In this document: in pieces, positions 23,829-36,197 of the stretch
Layout of the letters: each line of letters begins with the position of its first letter
How positions within the stretch are numbered: the stretch's first letter is position 1
Source: Stropharia rugosoannulata
Lineage: Eukaryota; Basidiomycota; Agaricomycetes; Agaricales; Strophariaceae
Length of the DNA: 64,000 bases
Assembly: GCA_028532985.1 (NCBI GenBank)
Contig: JANCIK010000001.1
Coordinates: 930,001-994,000 of the forward strand
Reading direction: 5' to 3'
Program-made: the position numbers and the translations under genes
Notes under the pieces: generated by a model
Told to the model about the DNA's origin: nothing
Databases searched by the model: none
The model's input: the letters and a program-made list of their open reading frames with translations, nothing else

Positions 23829-25862
23829 ATGTCTTCGTAAGTTCTTCGTTGCTTACCTGTGGCATCCGACGTGATATTCTGTGCCCTTTCAGGTCCAACA
23901 GGAGACGTGGTGGCGGATATACTCAGTCCAAACTTCCTGGGAACTGGTTTGAATCCGATGGCAGCACAACCTCCAAACACTATGCCTCTGACGCCTCCCA
24001 TTCTCGCCGCCCGAAAGGCTCATATAATAAACAGGCCCGGGCAGAGCATCCTAAAAAATCATACAGACTAACACGAGACGAGCTCTGCGATTTCGCTGAG
24101 CTTACTTTGCAAACTCTTGACGAAGGGTCGTATATACCACCAGGCTCAAGGACGCCGTATAACCTCGCGGAGAAGATCATTTACACCAATGAAAATACCA
24201 AATATATCCCTCCGGACGATGCAGAAATAAAAGGCTGGGCGACGGAGCAGTTAACGGCGATACCCCAGAATACCCGCACACGAATCATGATCAAAGAGTA
24301 CTCAACTGTTTATGGCGCCAGATGGTTGAATAATGAGGTGCAGCAGGACCTTGGAATCAACGATAAGACAATCGGAATACTTAACTTTGCGTCTGCAAAG
24401 AAGGCTGGAGGGGGTTTCATTAACGGAGCTCAAGCACAGGTTAGCAGCACATAGCCACGTAACTCGTTGATTCTCTGACAACGTCAAACTTCGAACCTCT
24501 CTTTAGGAGGAGTCACTTGCCCGCTCTTCCACCCTCTACGCCTCATTGCGTACTGACGAAGCCACCCAATTCTATGCCCACTACGCTGATGACCCGGACA
24601 ATCCCTATTACACTCATGCCATGGTCTATTCTCCCAGTGTTGTTTTCTTCCGTAACGACAAAGGCGACTGGAAGAAGCCAATCAAAGTGGACGTTCTTAC
24701 TTCTGCTGCAGTGAATGCAGGAGAGGTGCGCCAAAACATATACTGGGCAGAAGATATGCGCCTTTTACGTGCGCGAGTTACAGCTGCTGAAGCTTCGCGA
24801 GCGCGAGCAATCAAAGAGTTCAAGGCTATGGAAACCGACAGAAGGCGACAAAGAGAAGAACAGAGGAAACGGATATTTGCGGAAGAGAGAGCACAGGCTG
24901 CTGAACTGCGAAGGAAGAAGGAAAAAAGACAGCGTGAACCAGAACCATTACCTGTCGAAGATAGGTCATTTGACCCCGAAACAAACAAAATGGACGTTGA
25001 CATTGCCACTCCTACGGAAGAGGCGGAGGGCATAGCAGAACAACCAAGCTCTAACGCAGATTCAGGATCATCGGCTGTTGAACAAGCTTCTCAGCCTGAA
25101 ACTAATCAAGTATCCGATATATCTGATTCACCGCAGGACTCAGTTCCACCGCCTGTTCCCCTTACTGAAAAGATACCCCCACCTCGAACACCATCGCCAG
25201 AAGTAGTGCCAGTTCACACTCTTTTGGCACAAGCAGAAGTCGACATTAACTCGATTATGCAAGAGCGGATCGGTCGCCTCCTTTACTTATTCTACAAACG
25301 TGGGGCACGTCACCTGGTTCTCGGTTCTTTCGGTACTGGTGTTTTCCAGAATAATGTTGAAACCATTGCACAAATGTTCCATGAACTCATAGTCCAACCG
25401 ACTGGCAGGTTCTATAACGTTTTCGACACTGTCCTTTTCGCAATTCTAGGCAAGGAGACTATTGCTGACTTCAGAAAGGTCTTTAAAAAGGACGTGCAAA
25501 CTGTATCTGATGATGAGGACCAAACCCAGGATGAAAGCACAAGTGGCAGCGCGGAGGAGCCGCAAGATGGTAAGGATGACGAGGAAGTAGCCGACATGGG
25601 TAGTGCTATCGATAAGGCCGAAGATGTCACCAACGAAATCGTTGACAACACCACTAGCACATCTACACAAGTTTCAGTCATTGTACAGGATAACGTTGCG
25701 ATCCCAGCAGATTCTTCTAATACACAAGACCCAGAGCAGTTGCCAATAGAGGGATTGCAGCCAGGGAATCCTCCTGCAGGAGGAGACGTTTCTGAAGGAT
25801 CTCTGCCAGATGATGATACTCCTCAGAAGCATAACCCGATGCCTAAAGCTGCACCTATTTGA
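23829..25862 (+). CDS. Microbial-type PARG-like macrodomain protein, copy B, with large insertion
   Basis: Exons 23829-23836, 23893-24439 and 24507-25862; 636 residues. The first coding exon is only 8 nt. Catalytic signature: ILNFASAKKAGGGF with Gly at 175-177, then AQAQ joined across intron 2 to EES, giving Q185-E186-E187. It continues with YTHAMVYSP, VLTSAAVNAGE and LVLGSFGTGVFQN, as in copy A. Unlike copy A, about 150 residues are inserted between NAGE and the last core segment: a Lys/Arg/Glu-rich probable coiled coil, then an acidic Pro/Ser stretch. The C-terminal tail (about 140 residues) is acidic and Ser/Thr-rich. Likely acts on ADP-ribosylated targets; activity is inferred. Confidence 0.87.
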
Positions 25863-26041
25863 CCTGTGATCCAGAATGTGATAGTAAGTTAGGTCGGTCA
25901 CGTCGACCTGCAATCCGATAGTGTAACCCAGATACCAGTATGTATTGCATTTATACCGTATCTAGCCTCTACGTAGCCTCAATGTACTAATAAGAGTTTG
26001 TCAATGGATCGAGGGTTCGTTTCATAGCAGACTTACTGGTA

Positions 26042-27425
26042 TCAGCTCGACGCATCTTCCATAGTCACATCACCATCCCCAAGTGTCGTTATGGATTTCT
26101 CTCTTAGCCCTTCGGCGGCTTGCCTTATCACAGCAAGCTTTTCTCTCATCACCTTGATAGACTCAATCAAGAGTCTTTCAGGCGCGTATGCACTTTCTGA
26201 TTCTACATTGACTTTGGAAGGGGTCAGCATTTCTGTTATTACTACAACAAAGATAATACTTACACAGGAAGTAATCCCGTACCCGACTCAGCTCCACGGA
26301 ACCAGCAAATTCAGGATGGCGCAGGACCTCTCGACTAACCGAGTCGTTTCGCACTTTTTCTTCATCGACGCTAACTTCCTTCGTTCTAGGATCAATTTTT
26401 ATGACGCCGGGGGAGAAGCATTTCTGAAACTTCTCAGCATATTGTGGAGGGATGGGTTTCGTGATTTTGATATGAGGGAGAATGCGATACGACGCAGTTG
26501 CTTCATATCACAGTATCAGCAATGTTAGGACCATCTTAACAATAGGTAACGACTCACCAACAGGCGTAAACTTGGCATGGTCTTTTCCGACACCTTTAAC
26601 TGCATGCAATTCCATGTTTACTGACTGGCCAGGCCGCAGTTTCGCGAGAACGATGTTTGGGTTTGTTGGAGCGGGAGTGTTCCCGCCAAAGATGTCTTCC
26701 TGTTCGCCTACTGGCTCCCATCGCAGGTGTGATGATAATACCTCGTGGTTGATATATAGGTCTTCGGGCTTAATGGACCCTTTCGGCGCTTTGGGGTTGC
26801 GTTCGCAAGTTACTTCAAGCTTAAAGACGATGGTGTCGCGGTCGGTGGAAGGAGAGGTGATATCTAATTGAGTTTTACATCAGTAGTCAGTTTTATGAGG
26901 ATTTGTTGTATAGCTTGGTAACCCACCTGTTTTCATTTGCAGGAATGAGGGGTCGATATTCAGCGGCACCAAGCCCAGGCGATGGGAGAGTACTTCATCC
27001 ACGATAACTGATGTATTATCCCATACATAAACATTTTCTATTGCCACAGTAGGTACCTGCAAGGGAAATGTTCAATGTTATCATAAGGAAGCATACAAAG
27101 ATATGACTCGCCTCAGCGATCATTATTCTCCGGAAAGCATTCGCTATTGATGCATCCACGCCAACGATATCAAAGTCTACCGACGTCTTTGATAGTCTCT
27201 GAACTTTGACTTGCAAGTTCTATACTTACGAAGAAACATAGCCCGTTAAACATGTCGAGGTAATAACCAGACCGCGGTTGCGACGCGCACCTTTTTGAAT
27301 TTGGCGAGGTTCCAAGAGTGATCTTCATCTACGAAGTGCCCTGGAAAGTCTCTGCTGGAGACATCTGTCACTCGTTCGGCGTGAATGCCGACAAGCCTGC
27401 GTTGGTCAAAGGTCTGGGCAGGCAT
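26042..27425 (-). CDS. RPC40: DNA-directed RNA polymerases I and III subunit RPAC1 (AC40)
   Basis: Six exons: complement 27291-27425, 27112-27219, 26927-27056, 26558-26863, 26264-26500, 26042-26211; 361 residues. It is the alpha-like subunit shared by RNA polymerases I and III, which dimerises with AC19 to nucleate assembly. Family marks: RDFPGHFVDEDHSW, VDFDIVGVDASIANAFRRIMIAE, VPTVAIENVYVWDNTSVI, DEVLSHRLGLVPLN and C-terminal VRDYFLFNVES. The intron at 27057-27111 starts with GC (gag/gcgagt) and is needed to join IMIAE to VPTVA, a continuous block in all homologues. Convergent with the PARG-like gene (179 bp gap). Confidence 0.95.
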
Positions 27426-28233
27426 TGTAATGCGTTCAAGTCTCTATGCGGGGTCACGGCGACGGACTCGGTGAATTTTTGAAGCAGTAATCGTTCACGG
27501 CAGAATCCCGGGCCGCCTTCTGGTTGTGGGAATAATGCATTAGTCAGCGTGTGACGAACCGCCTACGTCGTCACAAATACACATCTAATCTAATCTTCTT
27601 TTCTTACCTTTTATTTGACATACTCGATTGCCATTCATTTCCTCTCTTTCTGTAATCGGATTAAAACAAATAAAGTAAAAAACAAAACAGTAGAGTATAA
27701 AAAGCCCTCTGTATCGTAGCTGGAGAGTAATCTTGAATTCCACAGCTTTACTCTAGTATCTGGTTTTCGAGGCTCACCCCGTGTGCCGGGACTCGTGAGA
27801 ATCACGCCCCGTCACACAGCGAAAACTCAGTACTCAGTCGCAAACCTCTTTCACTCACACCAAGTTTGTCTACTAACTGTACATACAGTCGTTTGCGTGA
27901 GCGCAGCGCCACAAACGAAGAGTTTTCCTGATAGGGACTCAAGGCTCAGGAGTTATACGTACGTACTTTACCTCTAACTTACCATAAGAGGCCCCGGTCA
28001 GGAGTCAGGATATCGTAAGGATATAATTATGCTTCTTCTCAGGCGCGCAGATGGCAAATCGTTGATTCGTTGCTTGTCGAACCGCGATCAGCGCGCGTGG
28101 CTCCTAACAATGTATAGGCCCAAAGTATAAAAAGTATTATTCTTGACAGTCATTCCATCCCGACTTCAATTGGTTCAGCCACGTATCATCGACATTCCAT
28201 TCGACGTAACTCTCTCAGACTTCTTCATGCCGT
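27426..28233. other. Divergent intergenic region between RPAC1 and a DUF6535 gene
   Basis: Two TATA-like boxes in plus orientation: GAGTATAAAAAG at about 27693-27704 and AAGTATAAAAAG at about 28123-28134, the second about 100 bp before the DUF6535 ATG. No ORF supported between them. Confidence 0.45.
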
Positions 28234-31071
28234 ATGGACCTATCATGGACTAAGGAAAAGGTTGTAAAGGAACCTATGTCAAGATTGTACAATTCGAACA
28301 GTTATATGACTTCTCCTGTAAGCTTCATTTCCCCGCATTTACTTAGTTAAAATAGATACAATGGTTTACGTTGTTCTGCCATTCTACAGACAGCATTTAA
28401 TACTGCACAGACGTCGTATACTTCTCCGAAAATTGAAGAACGTGGCGAATCAGGTGCGACTTCTCAGATACGACGTTCACATTGCATAAGGGCTCATTGC
28501 CTGTATCCATCATCAGGGGACAATCAGGATTTCTGGGCCGAACTTGGTTATGAATGCTCCGAACACGCTATCGTCTGGCATATTTACAATGACGAATCTA
28601 CCAAGTTAGACATGGCTTCAATGGACGGCCTCAATCGCGGCATAGACGTCCTCCTTGTATTCGTAAGAACGCATTTCGTCAACCTCCGCCAACCTGTGGT
28701 GTCGGGCTGACATAAATATCTTCACATTGCGACAGACTGGATTGTTTTCTGCCGTTTTGACAACTTTCATCATTCAATCCTATCAACAAATGCTTCCCGG
28801 GCCGTCAGATGAAACGAACGCTCTCCTGACACAGTTGATTTTGGCTGTACGCCAATCTTCCTCCCTAAATGACAGCAATGCTCCAGTGATTGTCCCGCCT
28901 ATTCCAGGACAAGGCTTCGTTCCATCGGATAGCAACATTCATTGGGTGAATGGCCTTTGGTTTGCAGCCCTAGCCTGCAGCCTTTCAGCAGCATTAGTGT
29001 CCATGTTGGCTAAGCAATGGATCCAACCTATGCCAAACATATCGGGTTCTCCAAGACACCGTGCCAGAGAGCGACAACGACAACACATCCAAATGAGGCA
29101 ATGGAAAGTCTCCACTGTCATCAGTGTACTGCCCCTGCTCCTCCATATTGCCCTACTTTTATTCTTTGCAGGAATTATCGTCCTTCTGTGGTCAGGAGAA
29201 GCTGCTATAACGGCTGCTACGTTTGCCATTGTGGCATGTGCATACTTATTTTACTTCGGCTCTATGTGGGTATCTCTGGTGTATCCTGACTGCCCCTATC
29301 AACATCCAATTTCGGAACACCTTCGCCATTGGATATCCGAAAAGACACAATCTCGCTCCTTATCTGAGGTGGAGTACTCTTCTGATGAACAACTACGTTA
29401 CATGTATGTCAGTGAATTTTATTTATGCAGCTTTAAGCTCAAGCCACCTTACCTAGACGCCGTTCAATGATACCGCCTACAGTTGATCCCGATCATTTCA
29501 TTGATGCTTGCTCTTTCGTATGGCTGCTGGAACAATGCTCCAATGAGGATATAATTGCTGCCACTCTACAGGCCATTGGTGGCCTTTCCTATGATTTCAC
29601 AGCTTTCTATGTTCTGCGCAACGCAGGTGCTATCTCTTTGGTTTTAAAACACTTCATCAAGTGTTTCTATCGCGATCATGGGTCGTATGATATACAATGG
29701 CATGTCTCCGATGCTCAAAGAGCTGAAAGATATTGTCGAGCCTGGGTTAGATTGACACATGGAACATCAATACCATGGCCACTGACATTGCAGGCCCCCC
29801 TCGAAGCTCTTAGAGAATACCCTGATCCTCATGTTTCTGCAATCGCTTCATGTACTGTTGCTCTCAATTCGTTGGACAGTCGCACAGCTCAGCTTGCACT
29901 TATCCGCCAGCTAGAGGCAGTCACAAGTGGAAAATTGCAGCTGAATGATTTTACGCAGTCTTGGGTGCTAGACACAATCCTGGAATGTTCACTAAGCTGG
30001 GAGCTACAAGCAGCTGTTGTTAGTGATATTGCCAAACGTTCTGTCCCGGTTTTGCTTCAACTTTTGCAGATCCCCAAGAACAGGGCAGCGAATAGTACTA
30101 ATCACGTCCATGTTACGATTACTCTTATCCTCAGCATATTAATACAGGGAAAGGCCGTAGACAGTTCTATAGTCTGGGATACCGAGCGACGCGGTCAGAC
30201 CTTCCGACAGAGTATGGTGCAGGTTTTGACCACCGTCATCCAATATCCTATACTGTATGGCGTTGATGATGATCTTTTAGTCTTCGTGATCACGGAATTT
30301 TCACAATTAGTCGCCCCCTTCTTTTCCCGTGTCAACTTCTCCCCGGTGCTCAAACAAGCTGCTCAGCAAGGATTGTCAAATCTATACCTTCAAGGCCGCT
30401 TAACGCACAGACTTTTGTCAAATCATGTGCTTGCAGAGGTCCTTCAAATCATGCATCCTCCCAACTACATCGCCCAAGAGCAATGCCCGAGGCTCGCAGA
30501 AATTTTATTGAAAACTCTGACCGCGTCCACTGATTTGAATGTTCAAATTGGGTGCATTCGTCTGCTCGAGGATATCCTGAAGGGTTGCGACACTTCAGTA
30601 ATCAACATGTTCACTGCGGAGCATGGATTCGCGACTTTATTGCGTTTGGCCAACATAGGATTGGAAGACAGTCGGCGCCTCCAGACCGAATGCATACGCA
30701 CGCTTTGCATCTTCATCAACAGCATGAGTACATGTTATCTAACCCAGCGAAGTCTTTGCCCTCCTTGTCCTTCCCCTTGCATTCGTGAGATCGATGAAAT
30801 TTTTTCTTCCAATTTCTTCACAATACTCCAATTAACAATAAGGTCTCGTCAATGGTGGCTGGCAGAGGTAGCAGATATATGGCTTCCTTCTCTTCTGCAA
30901 TTATATCGGATTAAGCCCCAGGAGCCAGTCTGGCAACAAGTAGAAACTGCATTTCGGGAATTTGCAGATACCCACATCGGCGAAGATGGGTCACGGCATA
31001 TGCTAGCGCATCTAGACGGAATGTCGCGACTTCAGACAGCGAGCAGTGATATCCCATCAAAGAAAATATGA
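28234..31071 (+). CDS. DUF6535 domain membrane protein, copy 1
   Basis: Exons 28234-28317, 28390-28662, 28736-29403 and 29457-31071; 879 residues, phases consistent. The DUF6535 core is WAELGYECSEHA, then DVLLVF/TGLFSAVLTTFIIQSYQ (the family hallmark, split by an intron before TGLFSA). Four hydrophobic segments follow: FSAVLTTFIIQ, LWFAALACSLSAALVSML, VISVLPLLLHIALLLFFAGI and ITAATFAIVACAYLFY. The long C-terminal part (about residue 350 on) is helical and repeat-like, as in other members. The family is expanded in Agaricomycetes; its function is unknown. The last intron (29404-29456) was chosen because it alone restores the downstream frame. Confidence 0.85.
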
Positions 31072-31401
31072 CTCCAACCTCGACGTTATTCGAGCTGCCA
31101 ACTTTCACCATACCCTCGACGTCGCCTGTATGATATGTTTCGCTTGCCTTTGATAACAAAGTCGAGCTCCTGTAATATTAGAGATACATGTAATTCCTGT
31201 AACTTATTAACGTCTTCCGGACTTCCTCCACCAGTCAGTCAAATCTAGTCGCGTCAGTAGATGATATAGAGCATCTACGCCCCCAGTTGGTCGTCTATCG
31301 TGACTATTGTATGCTTGTGACGTCAACACTGTCGTAGAGGATGAACCTTTGTCGACAAGTCCCTTCAAGACCTTTACCTAAGGAACCGCAGATTAGAAAA
31401 T

Positions 31402-34400
31402 TTAAACTTTGAGTGCATGAATATCTAATAGTCTCACCAGTGTAGTGGTTTTCACGCTAAATTTCCGGAATAAGTCTTCAATCGTTGGCGCAGCCTGATA
31501 CTCTTGCAGTCTTCCCCTATGCAGCTCCCCTACAACGATTGTAAACTCCAATATGAGCTCCAGGCACTGGCGAAGCAGGTCCCCGATTCCTCTTTGACCC
31601 GATCGCAGCATACATGCGGTGAGAATGTCATCCAGCAGGTCGGAATGCCGCTGGGCCAGCTCAAAGACGTCAGAAACACCTAGCTCGTCGTGACCGTCCA
31701 TTTCAGATGATGCCTTGTCCACGAGTCGTTCCAGGAAAGGATCGAAATTGCCTCCGATGGCAGTGTCGAAGACATACCCTGACAGGCTTGACACGAAGGT
31801 TTGCGCGATGAAGCGAAAGTGTAGAAGGAGCTTGCGCGAGGGCGTTAATGTTGGGAAAAGATATGTTGCGATAGCACGGTGTGTGGTCATGCGGAAGAGA
31901 GATTTGAGTGCGCTTTCCACTGTCATTTGAAAGTGGATATTTAAATTTGACGCTGTACATGACGAACAACTTACCTCGGAAAAGTCGTAGAATGAAAGTA
32001 AACATTCGCTGATACTTGGCCAAGACTTCTGGAGGTATGAGAATCTCGAGAGGTCTGGGAGGTTTGTAATCCATGTATAGAAAATCAAGTGCCCTGTATA
32101 AAAATATGGTTAGTATAAAATCAAACTTCTGTGGAAATAATGGACGCACTCGATCGCTATATGGTTACCAGGTACGTCAGAACTTGCAAGGAAAACAAAA
32201 GTAAGCAAAGAGAGTACACACATAGAGGATCTAACCATTTCCCCCGACCCTTGCCAGTGGGCAAATCACGAATTGCAAAACCTAACCTCCACTCCGCCTC
32301 AGTCACAATCTGGTCGCGTAGCAATTTTCCTTCTTCGTCCTCTTTAGCAGGATCGAGCGAGTCAACGATGACAGTGCGTAGGTAAAAGCTAAGATCTGCG
32401 CCGACAGGGGGCCACTTATCACGCTCTAAAAGGTGAGGTGAAAGTCCGACTGCCCATGGTTGTTTGCTCTCTTTTTCCCTTCCCGGCCGTCGGTGAAGGG
32501 ACTGGATGGTCATAGAGTGCGCTGTCAAATCAACGCCGTATTCACCGGCGTCGGAATATAGGGCACTGAGTAACCGCGATTTGAATGCTGGCGACGCGAC
32601 GAGCAGATACGACCGGAGGAGGACGAGGTGGGCACGAAAGTTCAGCATGCCCTCTGATTTAATGAATAAATCCAGCAAAGACCTGGATAGTGTCGATGCA
32701 TGGTCTAGAAGGTCTTTGAATGTCAAAGAAGCAAGTTCAGATAGCGTTGGGGTTATCGCGGGAAGAGAGTCAGGAAAACTATCTATAAAATTACGAAGCC
32801 TAAAATCTGACTTTGCCTGGACTTGTAGAGGTTCACTTGAAAGAGCAGACCCTGGCTCGAGATCATAAAGTTGCAAGAATGAAAGGTCGGGCAGGTAGTG
32901 GGTAACAGTTGCGAGAGGAGGGAGGTGAGGTGCCGTCAGTACTGGAGACGGCCTTGAGAGAGTGGAGTCATTCCATGTCGCCAGTATCTCTTCTTTGGTC
33001 CAAATCCATCCGACATGTCGCTGCATGGAGTCAGGAGAAATATATGCACTGTCGGGTTGGGCTATCTGATACAGGATAAGGGACTTCTGGGCAGCAGGAA
33101 GCGCTTGCAACACTGTCTGCGGGAAGAAGCATGGGAACTGGGAATCGACCTCATCAAGTAGGTCAAAAATATCTTCTTCTTTTTCCTCGTCAGCTCCAAG
33201 ATCATATTGACCGATATGATTGTCTGTAGTTTTACTCCGCTTTTTCGGGGGCAATCCACCTATGCCAACAGAATGTGCAATCTCTTGGAGGTAGTCATGC
33301 GAGGAATTAGTGAGAAGAAAAGCAAACATAGCGCATATTTTCGCTGGCGAGTTATGTTCATAGTGATAGATTAAGTGTTCGTATATGCGCGATAACAATG
33401 AAATAGGCGATGAATCCAGAGATGAATAAGATTCTGGTGATGTACTTTCACTCTTTTGAGGTCACGATGTCAGTCTATGAAATTTATTCAAATGACTAGC
33501 ACATACCCTTTGGCATAAATCAGTTAGAGCAACTAAATAATCTTCGTAGATGGCGTATTTTCTCCATATTGAGAAGAGGTGTAGGGGTTGCATATCGGAC
33601 GCAATTTCGCCTTCGCTCGGTGGACATTCTGCAAGACAATGTCGGATATAATCAATGACAGTAGATAGCGAATGTGCAAAAGCATGGATAGTAGGGCCCT
33701 CCTTCGCTGGTCTTCAGAACAGCCTGTAAATTCAAAGATTGTTGAACGAAAGGAAAAAAATATACCTGGTCCTCAAAGATGATAATAGAGATTCTAAGCG
33801 ACGTAGAAGCGCCCCAATCTTCAAAAAGCGAGATGTGATACTAAATAAAAAGGTCAACCAGCAGTAAAAAGAATACGAATGGGGACTCACCTTGAGACAA
33901 CAGTTTCATCCTTTCCATCTGTGAGCACCAGCCTTCGTTTAACCCCTGCCGCTGTGCCAGGTACAGTAAATTTCTCTTCTCTGGGGTCCCAGACGTGGTA
34001 AGGAGATGAAAAGCCTAAAACGGCAGTTTTGAGGGATCGGAATAGTTGATGTTCTGTAACTTGAAGGACGCTATCTATATGGTCATCGAAGCTCGGCTGT
34101 ACGCTTCATAAGTAAGGTAAATCAACTAACCATAGGACATAATTGACGTACTCACTGGTGTCTAGCTGCAGCAAATAATAGGTCATCTTGTTCAGAAAGA
34201 AAAGCCGTAGGTGAAGCGCGCTTTGAGCGCGTAGACTTGAGCCTATCCCAGGAGAGTATGCCGTTCTAATGGGGTCGTAAATAAGGGCAGTTGAAGATGC
34301 ATGCAGAGAGCCATACCTGGACGCCGCGTTTAATATGAACTGCATTTTCCCATAGCTTCTCAGTCCTCCTGTACGACGCTTCTCCTGAAAGATGGCTCTG

Positions 34401-34763
34401 TTCAAGCGTCAATAGTGCGAGCTCTTCCGGCAGGTCTTCTGGCTGAAATAATCTCTTCGATAGATGTGTGTTGCAATACTCGAGCTGTAAAGTATCTATT
34501 ATGGGATTTTGCGGTTTGTCTTCGAGAGATGGAACCCTGAAATTCGGGAAGATATGCGGTAAAGCTTCTAAATGCATCTCGAATGGCGAACCGAAATCAT
34601 CATTGAAGTCGCTGGAACTCCACATAACGTGTAAAATAACAGTAGGGTTACGGCTCCAGACGTGTAGAGAGGCCTGTTCAGGAGTGTTTTCCGGGTGGCA
34701 TGAAAAGCTGGTGCTGAAACGACGCGGAGGAAGTTGCGGGTCGACGGACGCGACAGATACCAT
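31402..34763 (-). CDS. Gamma-tubulin complex component (Spc97/Spc98 family)
   Basis: Proposed exons complement 34317-34763, 34156-34265, 33891-34103, 33766-33840, 33507-33711, 32222-33452, 32150-32156, 31975-32093, 31402-31919; 974 residues. N-terminal GCP features (ENAVHIKRGVQNGILSWDRL, DDLLFAAARHHVQPSFD) and a C-terminal grip region (ALDFLYMDYKPPRPLEIL, LAKYQRMFTFILRLFRVESAL, LHFRFIAQTFVSSLSGYVFD) identify the family. These proteins build the ring that nucleates microtubules at the spindle pole body. The divergent sequence suggests the GCP4/5/6 side of the family rather than Spc97 or Spc98 proper, but I cannot assign the type. A 7 nt exon (CGATCGA) joins WLDPL to IEALDF; the alternative is a 41 nt exon giving SDVPGNHIAIE. 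Confidence 0.83.
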
Positions 34764-35176
34764 GACGGACCAAATAACTACATACAGACCGGCTATCAAC
34801 AGTTGGACGGGGTCTATTTTTGTAATCCAAACTTGCTCACTCAATATCGTTGCAATTCAAGTAATCATGCCGCAATGCTGAAAATTTTACGGTTATAAGC
34901 CAAATTTTTAGGTTAGCTAGATAATTAGGCCTTTATTTGACTTGTATTCTGTAGAGGAAAGAGAATTAAAATTGCTTAATGTACAGTGACTCGTTCTTGA
35001 AGGCTTGTCGCGATACGCGTACGTAAATGAAACGCATATTGAAAGGGTTATTATGGGCATTAAGCCGGAAACGTGGCTCTACCCTTAAAAGCTTGCCGGG
35101 TATAAAATAGTGTCTCCAATTAACCTGACCAATTTGGCTCTTTCCAATTTTCCACCAGAGCAAATCCTCAGTCACA
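34764..35176. promoter_or_regulatory. Divergent promoter region, TATA box before the DUF7726 gene
   Basis: A clear GGGTATAAAATAG box at about 35098-35110 lies roughly 70 bp upstream of the DUF7726 start codon. The other half serves the gamma-tubulin complex gene. Confidence 0.55.
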
Positions 35177-35985
35177 ATGGCCACCAAACGCAAGTCCGAG
35201 CAGTTCGAAGCTCTCGTTGACGCCTCTGTCAGCGCTCAGAAAGCTACTAATCAGGCCATTCTTGATCGTCCAACCAAAAAAGCACGCGTCGCCTCGGGGT
35301 CTGGCACGTCGAACGCGTCTGGTAGTAACGGCAAAGACACGCCAAAGCTGACTTGGCAAGATATAAAGCTCGAGGGCGAAGATGAGGCGCGTTCTTCATC
35401 TTTCCTCCTATATATGCGACCATTAACATACTTTTGTCTCCGTGCAGGGCGAAGTGCCGATATAGTAAGCTGCCGACGATCTCTCCAAAATAGCCTGTTT
35501 CTCACAGGGGCGGTGTGAAATAGCGACGACTGTGGCGAAGTTCGCCGAAAAATCAGGCTCCTGCAAAAGACCCCAGGCTGGAAGGTAGGGTTGTCAAGAA
35601 AAGCTGAGGCTCTCTCAATGGTTTAATCACCGTATACTAGGTCACCCAATGGTTAAAAGACATTGGAAAGATAAATAACAACTCCTACGGTCGATTCAGT
35701 GAGCCTTGCCACGACAGCAGTCGCGTAGATTACTGACCAGTTTTTAGTGAGGGAGAAGGGCCGGACTGACGGAGCAGCCAACGGCACATACTACGCCGCG
35801 TATGTTACATCACGTCCTCCATTTGATAACTTCTAAAACGCCTCCATGTTACTAGGTATGTCTACTTTGAGAAAGTCCGGATCCTCGACAATAAGAAGAA
35901 AAGCGCAAAGAGGTTGGAGGTGGAGTCCATGTTCCCTAATGGGTACTTGCGAGAGAACCAGCGTTACGTCTGGGCTCCCTCTTAA
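35177..35985 (+). CDS. DUF7726 domain protein
   Basis: Six exons: 35177-35386, 35448-35464 (17 nt), 35524-35584, 35641-35698, 35748-35799, 35856-35985; 175 residues. The N-terminus has a basic KKARV stretch (possible nuclear signal) and a Ser/Gly linker. The fungal core follows: IYDDCGEVRRKIRLLQ, VTQWLKDIGKINNNSYGRF, then GTYYAAYVYFEKVRI. The family is common in filamentous fungi with unknown role; a small helical, possibly DNA-binding fold is inferred. Intron 1 (35387-35447) begins with GC (gag/gcgcgt); no GT donor gives the right phase. Confidence 0.8.
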
Positions 35986-36197
35986 ACACATAATATATGC
36001 TGTTGCTTTTCTTCTGCAATACCTCAGGCCTCAAGGTCTATGTTAAAGTATGATAAATTGTTATGTAATACAGAGAAGGAAATCCTATGCAGTTCTATGA
36101 AACTTAGCAACATGCAAACAGATAGGTTGCGCGTACAACAATTCTTGAGGAACTAATTCACAGGAGAGTAACTACTAAGACATGCTTACAGCCTGAA

